Assembly (NCBI RefSeq): GCF_958295425.1
Contig: NC_081141.1
Span: 28,504,855-28,568,854 of the forward strand
DNA: 64,000 nucleotides
Reading direction: 5' to 3'
Source: Solea solea
Taxonomy: Eukaryota > Chordata > Actinopteri > Pleuronectiformes > Soleidae
Shown here: positions 33,045 to 44,689 of the stretch, one piece after another
Layout: each line of letters begins with the position of its first letter
How positions within the stretch are numbered: position 1 is the stretch's first letter
Made by a program: the position numbers and the translations under genes
Notes under the pieces: model-generated
Seen by the model: the letters and a program-made list of their open reading frames with translations, nothing else
Databases searched by the model: none
Told to the model about the DNA's origin: nothing

Positions 33045-33325
33045 TCCATGTTTCTGCTCCTGCAGGAGCTCCAGCGTCAGCAGCAACATCACAGCTCGCT
33101 CCAGAAGATCCTGAAGACCTGTCCTACAGAGACAGAGCCTCCTCCTCCTCCTCATCGTCGCCCCCTCTGGACTCTCTTCCCTGCCTCATTTACCAAATAT
33201 AGTTCCTGCTTTGTCCATGTGGTGGCAGGTGGAGGCGGGGGAACGTGTCAGGTCCACTGATTCTCACGCAAGAAAAAAAAGAAAAGAAAAGAAAAGGAAA
33301 AAGAGCATTCCGGGGTAAAACCTCC

Positions 33326-33330
<5 letters not shown>

Positions 33331-33357
<27 letters not shown>
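33331..33357. repeat. (GT)13 microsatellite
   Basis: GT dinucleotides. Confidence 0.95.
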
Positions 33358-34472
33358 AGCCGTTTTCAGACATAGATTACATTTGCAAAAGTAATGAGAC
33401 AGAACAAAAGCTGTCTAATATCAAGCTGTTCAAATATCTTCCTCGTGTACTTAACGCCGGTTTTTTTTCACCCACAGGCTGAGAAGTGGCTGTGATCTAA
33501 TTTTTTTTCCATCTCAACGCTGTGTGAAAAGTAAAAGGTGATATTTTTTTTAAATTTGCATCAAAAACAAATATTAAATGTAGCCACAAACACACAAGGA
33601 TTAAATTATAAATGCATGTTTATTCATATTTTCCTATTGTAAAAGACAGCCTTTATTATTTCTTTTTCTAACATCATCAACGCTCACGAAACGTTACTCA
33701 CTGCAGCTTTAAGACGAGCAGTTATTGTAAGAAAATTTACCAAGAGTTTGGAGTTCATCGATTGCAGACGTCTAAAACGTAAAATATGGTGTTTTCTTGC
33801 TCCACCAGAGGGCGCTGTTTTTCAAAGTTTAATATTTTCCCATAGAGGTCTTCAGGACGTGAGTAAAATCAATCATAGCAAGTTTGCTTCAGATCGGACT
33901 TTCCTTTTGTCACATTTTTAACACTTGTTTTTGTGGAAAATCATCATTTGCCGTATTTGTCACAACTTCGTACACCGTGCAACGTTACGAAGAGCTTTCG
34001 GTAACTTTTAATGCTCGTCTTGTCCAGAGTGACCTCACCAAATTAGAAGTTGATCGCAGTAAAGCTGTAGAAGGAGGAGTTTGTTCAAATACCACATGTG
34101 CAAAACTCTTTGGAGCGCGAGTGCGAGAGGCTTTTTGGTTCAGTCTGACCTGATACACCAATGACACCAGTTTGGATGGGTGGGTGGTACCAAGCGTTAG
34201 CCACGCCCATTCATGAAACCAGTTTCATCTAAAAAAAAATTTCATCTGGGCTGAATTTTGTGTCAATTATTGTGATGTTTGGAGCTCAAATGCAATTATT
34301 TTCAGAGAATTATTACGATAACTACTCCCTCAGTTACACTTTGTGTGCTCAGAATCTATAAATATATGAGCAATTGTCATATTTTTCTTAAGCTGATTGA
34401 TTAAAATAACACTGTTAAATGACACTGTGTTTCTGCTGCGTGTTAAAAAGCCCAGGGCTCCTGGCTGCTCGT

Positions 34473-34473
<1 letters not shown>

Positions 34474-34521
<48 letters not shown>
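34474..34521. repeat. (CAG)16 trinucleotide repeat
   Basis: Sixteen pure CAG/AGC units. It lies in a 91-codon frame as polyalanine but without splice or protein context. Its purity suggests length polymorphism. Confidence 0.95.
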
Positions 34522-34522
<1 letters not shown>

Positions 34523-35348
34523 TCACCTCCAGTGCCACATTAGCACCATAATTGTGATGCCACTTCCCATTTCACACGTCATTCCTCATGTCACACTCTC
34601 ATGCCAGTGTGTGCCGCGCGCGGCCAGCTGCTCAAAAGAAGGGAAAAAAAAAGTGCAGCAAAGACGAGGTAACGTTTGTTTTTCCGTGTTTTAACGTCAC
34701 TGGAACTTTAGCGATCAAAAAACACCCGAGGTTTACCATGCACGAACCGATCTGCTCCAAACTTCATATGTGACATATTTTATAAATTTAATTGATGTTT
34801 ATTCTGCCTCTATTTGGTCTTTATGAACAAATGTAACATAAAGGATTGGAAGACATAATTTAAAGAATATGGATGCACGTTATTAATCTGTCTGATAAAA
34901 TAATGATTAAATGGAAAAGAATTGGGGTAAATCAATGGTTGATTAACGTCCCAGAAGATTGAAACATTTAAATATATATATCTTTGTTTCTCCACAGGTT
35001 TCATAGTTCATCGTGACTCCTTGACCTCGACAGAACAACTTTTTTTTCTCATCTCTACCTCGAAAGTAAGGAATCGTGACGGTGGGAAGTGACAGCACGT
35101 CGACGCCCTGTCACCTCGCTGCTCTCATTCCCTCTGTGAGAAACTCGTCTGAGCCTCCACGACTGACGGGAGAAGAAATACCCACAGCCGAGGTCAGGGT
35201 TATTTCTGTAAAAGTTGGTATGGTCGTCAATAATCTTATTATTATCATTGTTGTTATTATTATTTCACCATCAACAGTGTTTTAATGACATTAATCTGAA
35301 GAAATGATGGGGAATGAACAAAAATAATAATAAATAATCAGATTAACA

Positions 35349-35440
35349 TCACTTTAAGAATCAAGTGGTTCCCAAACACTGGGTCGGGGCACACAAATGG
35401 GTCACGAATGAATTTTTTCGGGTCCCCAAACAAGATTTTA
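35349..35440 (+). mobile_element. End of a hAT-like element
   Basis: GTGGTTCCCAAACACTGGGT and CACAAATGGGTCACG followed by TCGGGTCCCCAAAC match the known fish/vertebrate TGGTTCTCAAAC-type end. The other end is not found. Confidence 0.5.
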
Positions 35441-35623
35441 CGATTTATTTGTATATATTTTTCACGACATGCATAAAATAGAGTTGTTATTCATTTACAC
35501 CTCTTAGTTGTAGTTGTTACAGATTACTTGTAAATTAGCTCCTACATCGAGCACAAATTTGATTTATATCGCAATCTTTAAAAAGTAGGTCATCATATAT
35601 AAAAGTTTGACAAATGCTGTGTT

Positions 35624-35776
35624 AAAGGTCCAGTGTGTAAGATTTAGGAATATAAAATGATCATTCTGACGTTTTTACGAGTACAAAATCACCGGAACGT
35701 ATGGATGAATGTTGTTTTTCCATTACCATAAAAATGTTTCCCTTGAAGATCCGAGTTTCTTACACTGGAATGTTCC
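35624..35776. mobile_element. Short non-autonomous element with CCAGTGT-type ends
   Basis: AAAGGTCCAGTGTGTAAGAT at the left is mirrored by GTTTCTTACACTGGA at the right. The interior is AT-rich and non-coding. AAGGTCCAGTGTGTAA is, from memory, frequent in fish genomes. Confidence 0.55.
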
Positions 35777-35939
35777 AAATATTCAAAAACAAGGAAAAGT
35801 TTTCCAAAATGAATCAGATTTATCGAGCTCTGGACGTCACGTGACTCAGTTTGTCAGGGCTCCTATGGGTCCTTGAAATCCTTGAAAATATTCTGCAGTA
35901 AAGTAAAGAAGTGAAGTTGATATTTTAGGTCAAATGTCC

Positions 35940-35971
35940 ACTCTCTCTCTCGCTCTCTCTCTCGCTCTCTC

Positions 35972-36029
<58 letters not shown>
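35940..36029. repeat. (CT)n tract
   Basis: About 90 bp of CT units with scattered CG and CA changes at the 5' end and a pure 3' half. The RERERE frames are artefacts. Confidence 0.95.
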
Positions 36030-36031
<2 letters not shown>

Positions 36032-36168
36032 CCGTTGACGTGAGATTCCGTGCAGAACAATGAGCGAGTAAAGTTAAAACGAGAGAGAGTGAAAATGACA
36101 AAGATCTCTGTCTCACCAAAAGACAAAGACTTTCAAACGTTCCTGATGCAGAGCGGACGCCATCATGG

Positions 36169-36170
<2 letters not shown>

Positions 36171-36199
<29 letters not shown>
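36171..36199. repeat. (CA)14 microsatellite
   Basis: CA dinucleotides. Confidence 0.95.
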
Positions 36200-36205
<6 letters not shown>

Positions 36206-36289
36206 TTCACAGTCCAGCTGTCACTGCTGTACGCTGTGAATGGACGTACTGTTCTTTAAACAGCTGAGCAGCAGTGGCGGCTGCAGTAG

Positions 36290-36430
36290 TTCTGAGGCCT
36301 CACAGTGGGGGTCCTGGTCTTGGCAGCGCGCTGTGTTTACATTGTAATTAGGAGTTAATTGTCCTAATTACAATCCCCTAACCCTGATTACTCAGAGCCG
36401 CACGACCCTGCTGAGCCAAAACAGCTCCTC
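36290..36430. promoter_or_regulatory. Enhancer-like block with an exact TAATTA inverted repeat
   Basis: ATTGTAATTAGGA (36341-36353) and TCCTAATTACAAT (36362-36374) form an exact 13-bp inverted repeat around GTTAATTG. Three TAATT-type homeodomain sites thus lie in 34 bp, inside repeat-free sequence. This is the best single regulatory candidate in the window; binding is inferred. Confidence 0.45.
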
Positions 36431-36701
36431 GCTCCGCCCTCAGCCGTCCACCGAGACGCTCCTGCATCATCATCATCATCATCATCACTATCACTCTGAC
36501 GACCACGGAGGGACCAGAACTGTCCACGAGAGCAACGAGGAAAAATGCATTTACTGGAAATATGGAAACCGAGGAAATCACAGCAGCGACGAGGTCCGCT
36601 CTGTTCCAGGAACGTTGATCAATGATAAAACTTCACTTTGTTAGTTAGTATTTTCTGATAATCTGTTTGATCAGAGGTGTAAGAAAATAAGAACAAGTGA
36701 G

Positions 36702-36752
36702 ACAAGGTCAGATTAGATGAGACAAGGTCAGATTAGATGAGACAAGGTCAGA
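36702..36752. repeat. 20-bp tandem repeat
   Basis: GTCAGATTAGATGAGACAAG is present two and a half times. Confidence 0.85.
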
Positions 36753-36983
36753 AAATAGTAGGAAATATGAAATATTAACCTTAAAAGGAATAAAACATAC
36801 AATGCAAACAATATATAACCTTGTATGTATGTACAGTGTAGACATTGATATCGGTCGCCCTCTGTTTATATCACACACCACATCGTCATCCATTGATTTC
36901 TAACGAGCAGATATTGAGATCCATTTTCCTTCCATCAGATCAAACTCACGTCTGCCTTTGTTTCCTTTTGTCTGAGATCAATA

Positions 36984-37320
36984 TCACGAGGAGGAGGAGG
37001 AGGACACAACAAGTGGAACACAAACACACCTGTCTCCCTCCACACTGAGCCAGAAGGCCCCATCAATGGCCCATCTGAGCCCCAGAACCGTCACTGCCAA
37101 GTCCAGGTCCCAGCAGAGCTCACGGGGCTGACACTCCAAACACTGTGTGGGAGGAACTGGGCAGCATGGAAGCATGGAGCATGTCACACCACAGCCAGGG
37201 TCTCCTGAGGCCCAGCACGGCTGGATGGGCCTGATGCTCTCAGGCATGGGGGGGGAGGTTTGGGGGTGGGGGGGGGGGGAGTATTGATCCACAGCCAAGT
37301 CATGAGAGGCCACCACACCT
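36984..37320. other. Unassigned GC-rich block with an open minus frame
   Basis: Open for 110 codons on the minus strand (ending in a polyserine run from GGA repeats) and low in repeats apart from G runs at 37248-37279. It contains LCWDLDLAVTVLGLRWAIDG but no known domain. It may be a conserved non-coding element or an unrecognised exon. Confidence 0.2.
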
Positions 37321-37400
37321 CAATGATGGCAATAAGAGGGAAGAAGAAGAAGAAGGCTTCAAAGAAATGTGATTTGCAACCACAGGGTGGACGTCTGTGT

Positions 37401-37480
37401 GGGCGACGGTAGCTCAGTGGTAGAGAGAGTAGTCTTTTAACTCAAAGGTTGTGGGTTTGATTCCCGGCTCAGCTACTCTT
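37401..37480 (+). mobile_element. tRNA-derived SINE, head region
   Basis: GGGCGACGGTAGCTCAGTGG then TAGAG provides the A box and GGTTGTGGGTTTGATTCCC the B box (37454-37464). The middle CTTTTAACTC resembles a lysine-type anticodon loop, but the cloverleaf stems do not pair well, so it is a SINE rather than a working tRNA gene. The tail is short. Confidence 0.75.
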
Positions 37481-38280
37481 TAACCCCAACGTGGCTCCCG
37501 CTCTTTCGTGAAACCTGGCAACTACTTTCCTGCAATGTTTTAAACACCAGAGGTCGCTCTTGTGCTCATTTCACATATTTATATGTGCTGAAAATGAGCG
37601 TGTGAGTTTGATGAAGGACTCACTGAGGGTCGAGTCCTCACTTTGTCTCCTGCTCTCTTACACTTTATTAAAAAGAAGGAAAAAATCAGGGGCTTTTAGT
37701 AAATTAGAGGTCAGGTCACTGACTCTTCATTAACTTTTAAGTTAATTAACCTTCGATGACACCAAGAGTCGGCAGAAAGTCCCTCCATCATCGGCCGTCG
37801 CCGTGAGAAACCTCAGCAGAGTCTGTCGTTGTCATGACTTTATTATCACTGAGAGGAGTTTCCTTTCTACTCTCAACTCAGCTTTGATTCACCTCTGACC
37901 TCTGATTCACCTCTGATTCACCTCTGACCTCTGATTCACCTCTGTGAGGGCGTTCATGCCAAGGCTATAGTGGTTAGGGATTTTTCATTAGTTTTAGTTT
38001 AGTTTTATATTTTACAGAAATGTAAATCCTGAAAAATGACGCGGCCCACTAGGGCCGCGACTGATTTGAAAAGCAGCTTGTTTCAAATACTTTGACGAAA
38101 GAAAACAAAACCAAAACAATAAAACCATTATTCATTCTGTTATGTTGCTTAGCAACCTGTTCAACATCTATGTTGCCAGGGAGAATGTTATGACGATGAT
38201 GATGATGATTATTGCTATTATGAATTATGAATTGACTGATGCTTCATGGCTCTCGCCTAATAACAGATGTAAACCTTGGC

Positions 38281-38283
<3 letters not shown>
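37481..38283. other. Gene-free stretch
   Basis: Has a CACCTCTGATT tandem patch at 37.88-37.94 kb and a GCGGCCCACTAGGGCCGCG palindrome near 38.04 kb. No exon seen. Confidence 0.45.

Positions 38284-38341
<58 letters not shown>
38284..38341. repeat. (GT)29 microsatellite
   Basis: Pure GT run of 58 bp; likely polymorphic. Confidence 0.95.
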
Positions 38342-38343
<2 letters not shown>

Positions 38344-38525
38344 TGGACGTGTGAGCCAATCAGCAGCAGCGCCGCGGTGACGGTTCCTGACAGCAGCTGC
38401 AGACCTTTGTAAAAAAGATTTAAGAGGATTATTTTTTATATGAGGCAAATAAGCATCGTCGTTAGTCTGCAGTGAGAGCGAGAAACTCTGCCGACGGTGA
38501 ATGTTGTATGTACACATCTGACAGC

Positions 38526-38560
38526 ACACACACACGCACACACACACACACACACACACC
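38526..38560. repeat. (CA)n microsatellite
   Basis: CA run with one CG interruption. Confidence 0.95.
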
Positions 38561-38699
38561 CCTCTGCAGGTGCTGTCATGGGCCCACTCTTCAGCCTCCC
38601 ATCTCTTCCCAGCTCTCCTCTCCTTCCTTTGTTCCCAGACTGCACACCGTCATGTCCAGGTCTCGCCTCTCGGGAGTTCAGCCTGGCAGGAGACTTGTT

Positions 38700-38770
38700 T
38701 TCAGAGCTTCCTTCTTCTCCTCTCTCTCCTCTCTCTCCTCCTCCTCCTCCTCCTCCTCTTCCTCCTTTTT
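38700..38770. repeat. CTC/TCC pyrimidine repeat
   Basis: CTCTCTCCTC followed by about 10 TCC units, then CTG repeats at 38830-38850. Confidence 0.85.
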
Positions 38771-39069
38771 TCCTCGTCTGCACCGGTGCCGGCTAATTAC
38801 CGGTGCATTCTCCTCCTGCCAACAGCGAGCTGCTGCTGCTGCTGCTGCTGTCGAGTGTCTTTACCCGCCTCCCGTCCTCCCCCCACTCCTCTGTTTCCCC
38901 TCTTCTTCCTCCTGCCTCTGCTCACTCTGAGTGAGGAGGAAGAGGAGGAGGTACAGATGTGTATTAATGAAGCAGTGAAGGGCAGGGGGTGACTAGAGAA
39001 GGAAAGTGAGGGAGCGAAAGAGGAGCAAGAGGCTATTTGCATGCAGAGACGAGACTCACCACTACGATG

Positions 39070-39073
39070 CCTT

Positions 39074-39100
<27 letters not shown>
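39070..39100. repeat. (CT)n microsatellite
   Basis: CT run grading into CTAT units. Confidence 0.9.
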
Positions 39101-39106
<6 letters not shown>

Positions 39107-39819
39107 CTTTCTGTCTCTGTCTGTTTCTCCCTCTCTCTCTACCTCCTTGCTCCTCTCTCCTTTGCTCTCCGGCTTGCTGCCACTGCTGATTTGAATAATT
39201 CAGCACAAGTCAGAATTCTCCAGGGCCCCATTGTCTGTGCAGGGCAGGAGAATGAGAAGGAGGGAGAGAGAGAGAGAGGGAGAGAGGAGGGGTTACAGGG
39301 CACTGTGTGTGTGTGTGTGTAAACAGCAGGGGGAGGTGGGAGGTCCATCCTGCCCGCCTGCACCTAGCTGTGGCGTAAATCAGTACTAATGAGGTAGAGG
39401 TGGAAAAACCCTCAGACTGAGGCTCGACTCACGCAGAAACACAACGTAAAGGATGCACATGCCGCTGCAGTACACATGCCGGGCCTGTACGTGGCGCTGC
39501 AGCGCTGCAACACTAAAACCCCAGAAGAAGACGTTGAACATGTGCGCCAGAGTTCTGCTCGAGTCCATATCTGTGAAGCTCCAGAACAGAACCAATCCGT
39601 TAAATGATGTCTAATGCAACATCGCACTCGCCTGTACCCGTAAATAAAAGCCCCGCGACACGTAACGGGTTAAACGCAACCCGTCAATTTTCAAATTTCA
39701 AATGAACCACGGCCGACAATAAATAAAAAAACAAACACACTTCCTGTGCCTCGACGAGATCAAAATAAATATCATGAAAAAGTAAAGTCGACTGGACAAT
39801 GTCATCCAGAATGAGAGTA

Positions 39820-40195
39820 GATTCTCTCCAAATATCGCACTAAACATCATAATTTGGATCAATTTCAATATTACAATAGATACCACATGGCAGATTCTAT
39901 CACAATATCGCAATAAGAATCGTACAATAGATACCATCGCAATAAATATCGTACAATAGATACTATCATGATATCACCTCAGACATCAAAGTGTACATAC
40001 TTTAACAATATCGCGATTGTACAATAGGTTTTATCACAATATTACAACAGATATTACGTAGATACTGTTACAATACTGCAGTAAATATCAAACTATAGAT
40101 GTTATGACAGTAATACATATCACTGCGTACATACTAACGAAATATCGTAATAAATATCATATCACGAACTGTTATCGTATCATGTTAGAATAATA
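39820..40195. repeat. Decayed tandem repeat rich in ATATCG
   Basis: Units such as CAATATCGCAATAAGAATCG and TACAATAGATACCATC recur with frequent changes over about 370 bp. It is old, since no two units are identical. Confidence 0.75.
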
Positions 40196-40260
40196 TCGTT
40201 AACATTGAAGAGTCTAATGCAAAAAATCTTTTACAACCTTCACTTATTGACTTGTTACTA

Positions 40261-40280
40261 ACTCTCTCTCCCTCTCTCTC

Positions 40281-40314
<34 letters not shown>

Positions 40315-40350
40315 CCTCTCGCTCTCTCTCTCCCTCCTCTCTCCCTCTCC
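40261..40350. repeat. (CT)n tract
   Basis: CT array with regular CCC interruptions. Confidence 0.95.
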
Positions 40351-40557
40351 CTCCCATGTGAGCTGAATCCATCGCACACAGGAGACAGAATATCGGCAAA
40401 GACCGTGACAATCTCAACAAACCCGAGAAAAAAACACAATCGGTGAAGCAGATCAATGGCAGCGTTGTTCAGGTCAGATGTTTTTTTAAAGTGGTCAACA
40501 AACACTTACAGTCGTCATCTGCACGGACAGACAGTGTCGTCCTGATGGATTACTGAC

Positions 40558-40614
40558 ACACACACACACACACACACTGTGTAATTAAACATCTTGTGTG
40601 TGTGTGTGTGTGTT
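40558..40614. repeat. (CA)10 and (GT)8 in inverted order
   Basis: A CA run at 40558-40578 faces a GT run at 40596-40612 with an 18-bp spacer, which can form a hairpin. Confidence 0.85.
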
Positions 40615-40900
40615 TACATATTTGATAAAAGTGAAACCTCGTGCAGAAGTCGGATAAAAGATTCATCACAAAAAAGTTCTCTGCAAATGTGTCTCTGCTC
40701 TGGAGATTTTCTGACGTAATTCTCTGTTGAAACGTTGTGACAAATTGTATTTTTTTTTTTTACAGATGAAGAAAAAGAAGAAGAAGAATCACATGTTTAA
40801 TTTAATCCAGGAGAAGAGATTTGTCTCACAAGCCATCATTTAATATTTCCACCATTTTCCAGCCCCAGATCTTCAGATTCAGGCTGAGACCAGAAGACGA

Positions 40901-40932
40901 CACACTCTCTCTCTCTCTCTCTCTCTCTCTCT
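40901..40932. repeat. (CT)n microsatellite
   Basis: CT dinucleotides. Confidence 0.95.
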
Positions 40933-41045
40933 GCTCCACATTTCCTCTTTTAAACCTCATTGATCTTCACCTCACATCCAAACCTCTGCTCACACTGAAG
41001 CCTGTGGTAAACTTCCACGCACATGCCGAAGTGCGTGTCGCATAT

Positions 41046-42085
41046 TTAAAGAACTATGCGGGATTTTTACCCTAATTTAACGTTTTAAGCTTCATTTAAT
41101 TGAAGCTTCATTGAGCTAACACTCGGTGTGTTTACATGCAGGTTAAAGGTCCGACTTTAGTCAGTTTTCTTAATGTCATGTAAACATGTTAGTCTGACTA
41201 AAATCAAGCTAGTCTTAGTCAGACTAACATACCTGGATTATGCGATTCATAGTCCGATTAATCATAGTCCGATTAATAAAAATGTGCACATTGGGTGCAC
41301 GTGGACCAGTAGGTGGAGTAGTGAGCCTCGCTCACAGAAGCAGAAAAAACATTTCGACAACAGAAGAAGTAGTCGCCGAGGATAGTGATCCGAGACTCCA
41401 CCTGGCTCGAACCAGATGTGCTGTTCCCTGCGTCCAGACTTGTACCGCCACCCGGTAGTGAAGTGGCATATTACAGGACCTTGACTGTACCAGGGTCAGC
41501 GCGAGAATGCCACGGTCCACCAAGGATAGTCACCCGAGCCTTGACCTGGCGACACTCAAACCGGCTGATGACTGTCCTTGACCCTGGTGTACTCCGCGTT
41601 TCAGGGTCCTGGCAGTATCCACAGCGATGTGGGGTGTGTCTTGCCCAGGGACATGTAGACTGTAGCTGAAAGGTCCGCCGGGCAGGGGAGGCGGGGTGTC
41701 CGCCCAGTTCAAGGGTCGCCAGATCGAGGCTCGGATGACTATCCTCTGCGACTACTTGTGTTGTCAAAATGGTTTTTCTGCTTGGTGAGCGGGGCTTAGT
41801 ACTCCACCTACTGGTCCATGCACACTTTGCGCGCGGTTCCAATATTTGGGCATCATGCACACGGTCATTCTTCTTCAGCGTCAAAGACCAGGGAGGACAT
41901 TTGGTGTGACTCCAGTCAAAACTAAGTGTACACATGCAGGAGTAATCGGACTATGAATCGCATTATCCGGGTATGCTAGTCCGACTAAGACTAGCTTGAT
42001 TTTAGTCAGACTACTGAGTGACTCCGAAATTAAATTAAGCTTAAAATGTTAGTTCTGCATAGTTCTTCTTTAAAATCCGTTCATC
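41046..42085. mobile_element. Foldback DNA transposon, family D
   Basis: The left arm (ACTAAAATCAAGCTAGTCTT, GATTATGCGATTCATAGTCC, GGACCAGTAGGTGGAGTA) is repeated in reverse at the right (TACTCCACCTACTGGTCC, GGACTATGAATCGCATTATC, AAGACTAGCTTGATTTTAGT). Shorter matching arms continue outward (AACTATGC and TTTTAAGCTT on both sides). The middle, 41.38-41.75 kb, carries diverged sub-repeats and no transposase, so it is non-autonomous. Confidence 0.8.
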
Positions 42086-43380
42086 GTTGCCTGTGAACCA
42101 AAAAACGGTCCCGACCGTGAGAATCTTCCCCAGTCGACAGCCCAACACAGAGACCGGACTCAGATCAGCTGAACGTGACAAAGCTCCAGAGACTGAAGTC
42201 TGTGTCGCTGCTTCTTCTTCTTCGCGTGGCCCGTCGTGGTGATTTGTTCCCATAAGAAAATATGTCAGTAATAACTACACCTTCATGAATATGGGCCGAT
42301 GAGGGAGCTTTGTACTGTCGTCACGGTGACTTCAGTCAAGTACCTCTCTCTCTTAGGGAGATGACACACTCGCCTGTCAGATGTGGGTTTTTTAGTTTCT
42401 GCAGGAGGAAGAAAAAAAAAAAGGAAAACATATAACGTCTAGACATGAAAGGAATGACGCAAATGTTGTGAAAGGGCTTTCTTTTGTTCGTCTTGTGAAC
42501 TCGCTGTCAGGCTCGGGGAAAATGTACGTTTGGAAACGTTTGGCTTGGGAGTGAAGATTCAAAACTAAGCAGTGCATATTATTTCCATCAGCACGGCTTT
42601 GGTTCTATATTTGGCTCCGGTGGGTGAAGAACTCAATAAAACACGAGTGTAGAGGCGGCATGATCACAAGTTTTTATATATATATCGAGAGAGGAACTGA
42701 TTCCCTGGGTGCGTTTTACAAGTGTAATAATGCAACCAGGGAACCAGAGCTTATTGGGTTGTTTATCAGAGAAAAAAACAAGCCAACACTGTGTTCGATA
42801 AGCTCAGTTAACCAGCAAATCACAAAACCAGTGTTGACGTTGGTGCCTTCTCTTCATTTTCCCTCTTTTCTCCATTTCTGCTTGTTTGCTTTTGTCCACC
42901 CACAGTTGTGAAAAATCTCAACCCATCATGTGTTTATAGCCATCGGGGAAATGAACACATGAACACGCTTCATTATAAATGATTCCATGTGAGTGTGAAA
43001 GTTAAATATTTGGGAATGTTCTTCTACTAAACTTTCATTATGGACATATTCATCATTGTTGATTGGTTTCAGTCTCATTGTTGAGTACTCTCTGACTGTG
43101 GTGCACATCCTTACATTTTTATAGTTCATTCCCTTTTTTGTACAACTGCTTACATTTTTGTATATATTTTTAATCAAACAAACACAACAACATGGATACA
43201 AATGTTAATGCTCTACAATTAAAACAAAATCAGCAACATTTTTAAACACAATCCACATAGTATTTAATAACAAATACACTGATAAAAACAGTTTGAGTAA
43301 TGAGTATGACTGATTTAGTGCTATTAACAGTAACATTAACAGTGTTTGGGAGTGGCAGCCATCTTGTCTGTCTCTCTGTC
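42086..43380. other. Gene-free stretch
   Basis: No recognisable exon, SINE or transposon. Short frames at 42.6-42.9 and 42.9-43.2 kb are unrecognised. A TATATATATCGAGAGAGG patch is at 42.68 kb. Confidence 0.45.
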
Positions 43381-43475
43381 TATCTAGCTAGCTAGCTAGC
43401 TAACTAAGTACCTAGTTAGGTAGATAGTTAGCTAGCTACATGGTTGGTTGGATAGATAATAGATAGCTAGCTTGA
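43380..43475. repeat. CTAG-rich tetranucleotide repeat
   Basis: TCTATCTAGCTAGCTAGC units followed by degenerate TAGGTAGATAGTTAGC. CTAG is self-complementary, so the array is palindromic. Confidence 0.85.
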
Positions 43476-44125
43476 AAGTGCTCTGGTCTCTCATTTGTAT
43501 CTCTAAAAGTCTTTGACTGGAGAAGTGAAAAACTCTAAATCTGTACTCTAAATCTGCAAATCTTAAAGAGAAATATCACGTGAACATGAAATGTTTTAAT
43601 GTATTTTGGGCCAGAAAATGAACGACAACAATCTTGGTTTAGCTAACATGTCGCGAGGAGTCAGTCATCGAGGAAGGAAAGAAAGAAAGAGAGAGATATT
43701 GCACATGTGTTTTGCAGCTGGGTTTATTTCACCAGGAGAAAAAAAGGAGTTAAACACCTCCTTAAAGAGGAGGTAACAGCTGCCTGTGAGAGAAAAGAAA
43801 CACCAGATCTAAAATGGCGGGATCAGTTTAAAATAGCAGTAATAATGAAACACCTTGTCTTTATTTACACAGTCATATTAATATTAGCGTGGTGGATCTT
43901 TCATGTTTTACAGGACTGATCTTCTCTGCCATCGTCTACTTCACACATGTCACAATATGTTAGAATAAAAATCTGTTTTTGCTACAAAGCTAGTAGTCAA
44001 ATAATTATAGGATGATAGTACATTTACAGCATGTTGTTGCACAGCGTATACACAGTATACATTCATGTGAGTGTTTTTATATATATATACTGTATGTTTA
44101 TGTTTATATACATACATATATGTGT

Positions 44126-44127
44126 AT

Positions 44128-44162
<35 letters not shown>
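44126..44162. repeat. (TA)n microsatellite
   Basis: TA and TATG units. Confidence 0.9.
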
Positions 44163-44166
<4 letters not shown>

Positions 44167-44689
44167 CACACACACTTACATGATCACAATTCTCAAGAAA
44201 TCGTCAGTGAAAACTAATCCGATTTGAACAAGTTCAGATGTGTATATCTTAACAGATCAGAGTGAATTTGGTCATGTTTATGTAACATTGTAATAACTAC
44301 AGGTGGATAAAGATCTATACAGATCCAGAAAGTTCTTCTTCAGATAGATCGCTCTCTGAGTGATCTTGTTTTGTTTTTAGCTTCTTAAATGTGAATATTT
44401 TCTAGTTTCTGTGAATTTTCAGCAGTTTCTTAAATGTGAATATGATCTGGTTTGAGACTAAATTGAATATCTTTGGTTTGTGGATGTCATTAATGTCAGG
44501 TGCAGCCACAGAAACGGACAAAGAAACACAGAGTTCTATTAAACATGTACCTTCATAGTTAAAACACCAAACCTTTTCCACAGGTTTATGATCATTTCTT
44601 TGGTCTATATGACAAAAAAATTACACATTTTAAACAGTTATTATGAAAGTAAAAGAGTGCATCGTCAACACCATTGTTTCGTAACCTTT

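Larger units (their letters stand above)
32126..34470. other. Gene-free stretch
   Basis: CAGA repeat at 32567-32592, GT runs at 33020-33044 and 33331-33357, and a decayed tandem series around GAAAATGTCCTCGC at 32.64-32.85 kb. A CTCF-like core is at 33802-33817. A splice-acceptor-like site at 33065 was considered and rejected. Confidence 0.45.
34522..36289. other. Gene-free stretch with transposon ends
   Basis: Holds two hAT-like ends (below), a CT array and a CA run. The 69-codon frame at 35.08-35.29 kb is not recognised. Confidence 0.45.

Noticed and set aside
33066..33200. Possible exon after CTGCTCCTGCAG with ELQRQQQHHSSLQKILKT
   Set aside because: The acceptor is good, but two frames are open, both are low-complexity (glutamine or serine/proline rich), and no clear donor follows.
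37401..37480. Functional tRNA gene
   Set aside because: A and B boxes are present, but the arms do not pair into a proper cloverleaf and the same head is known as a SINE.
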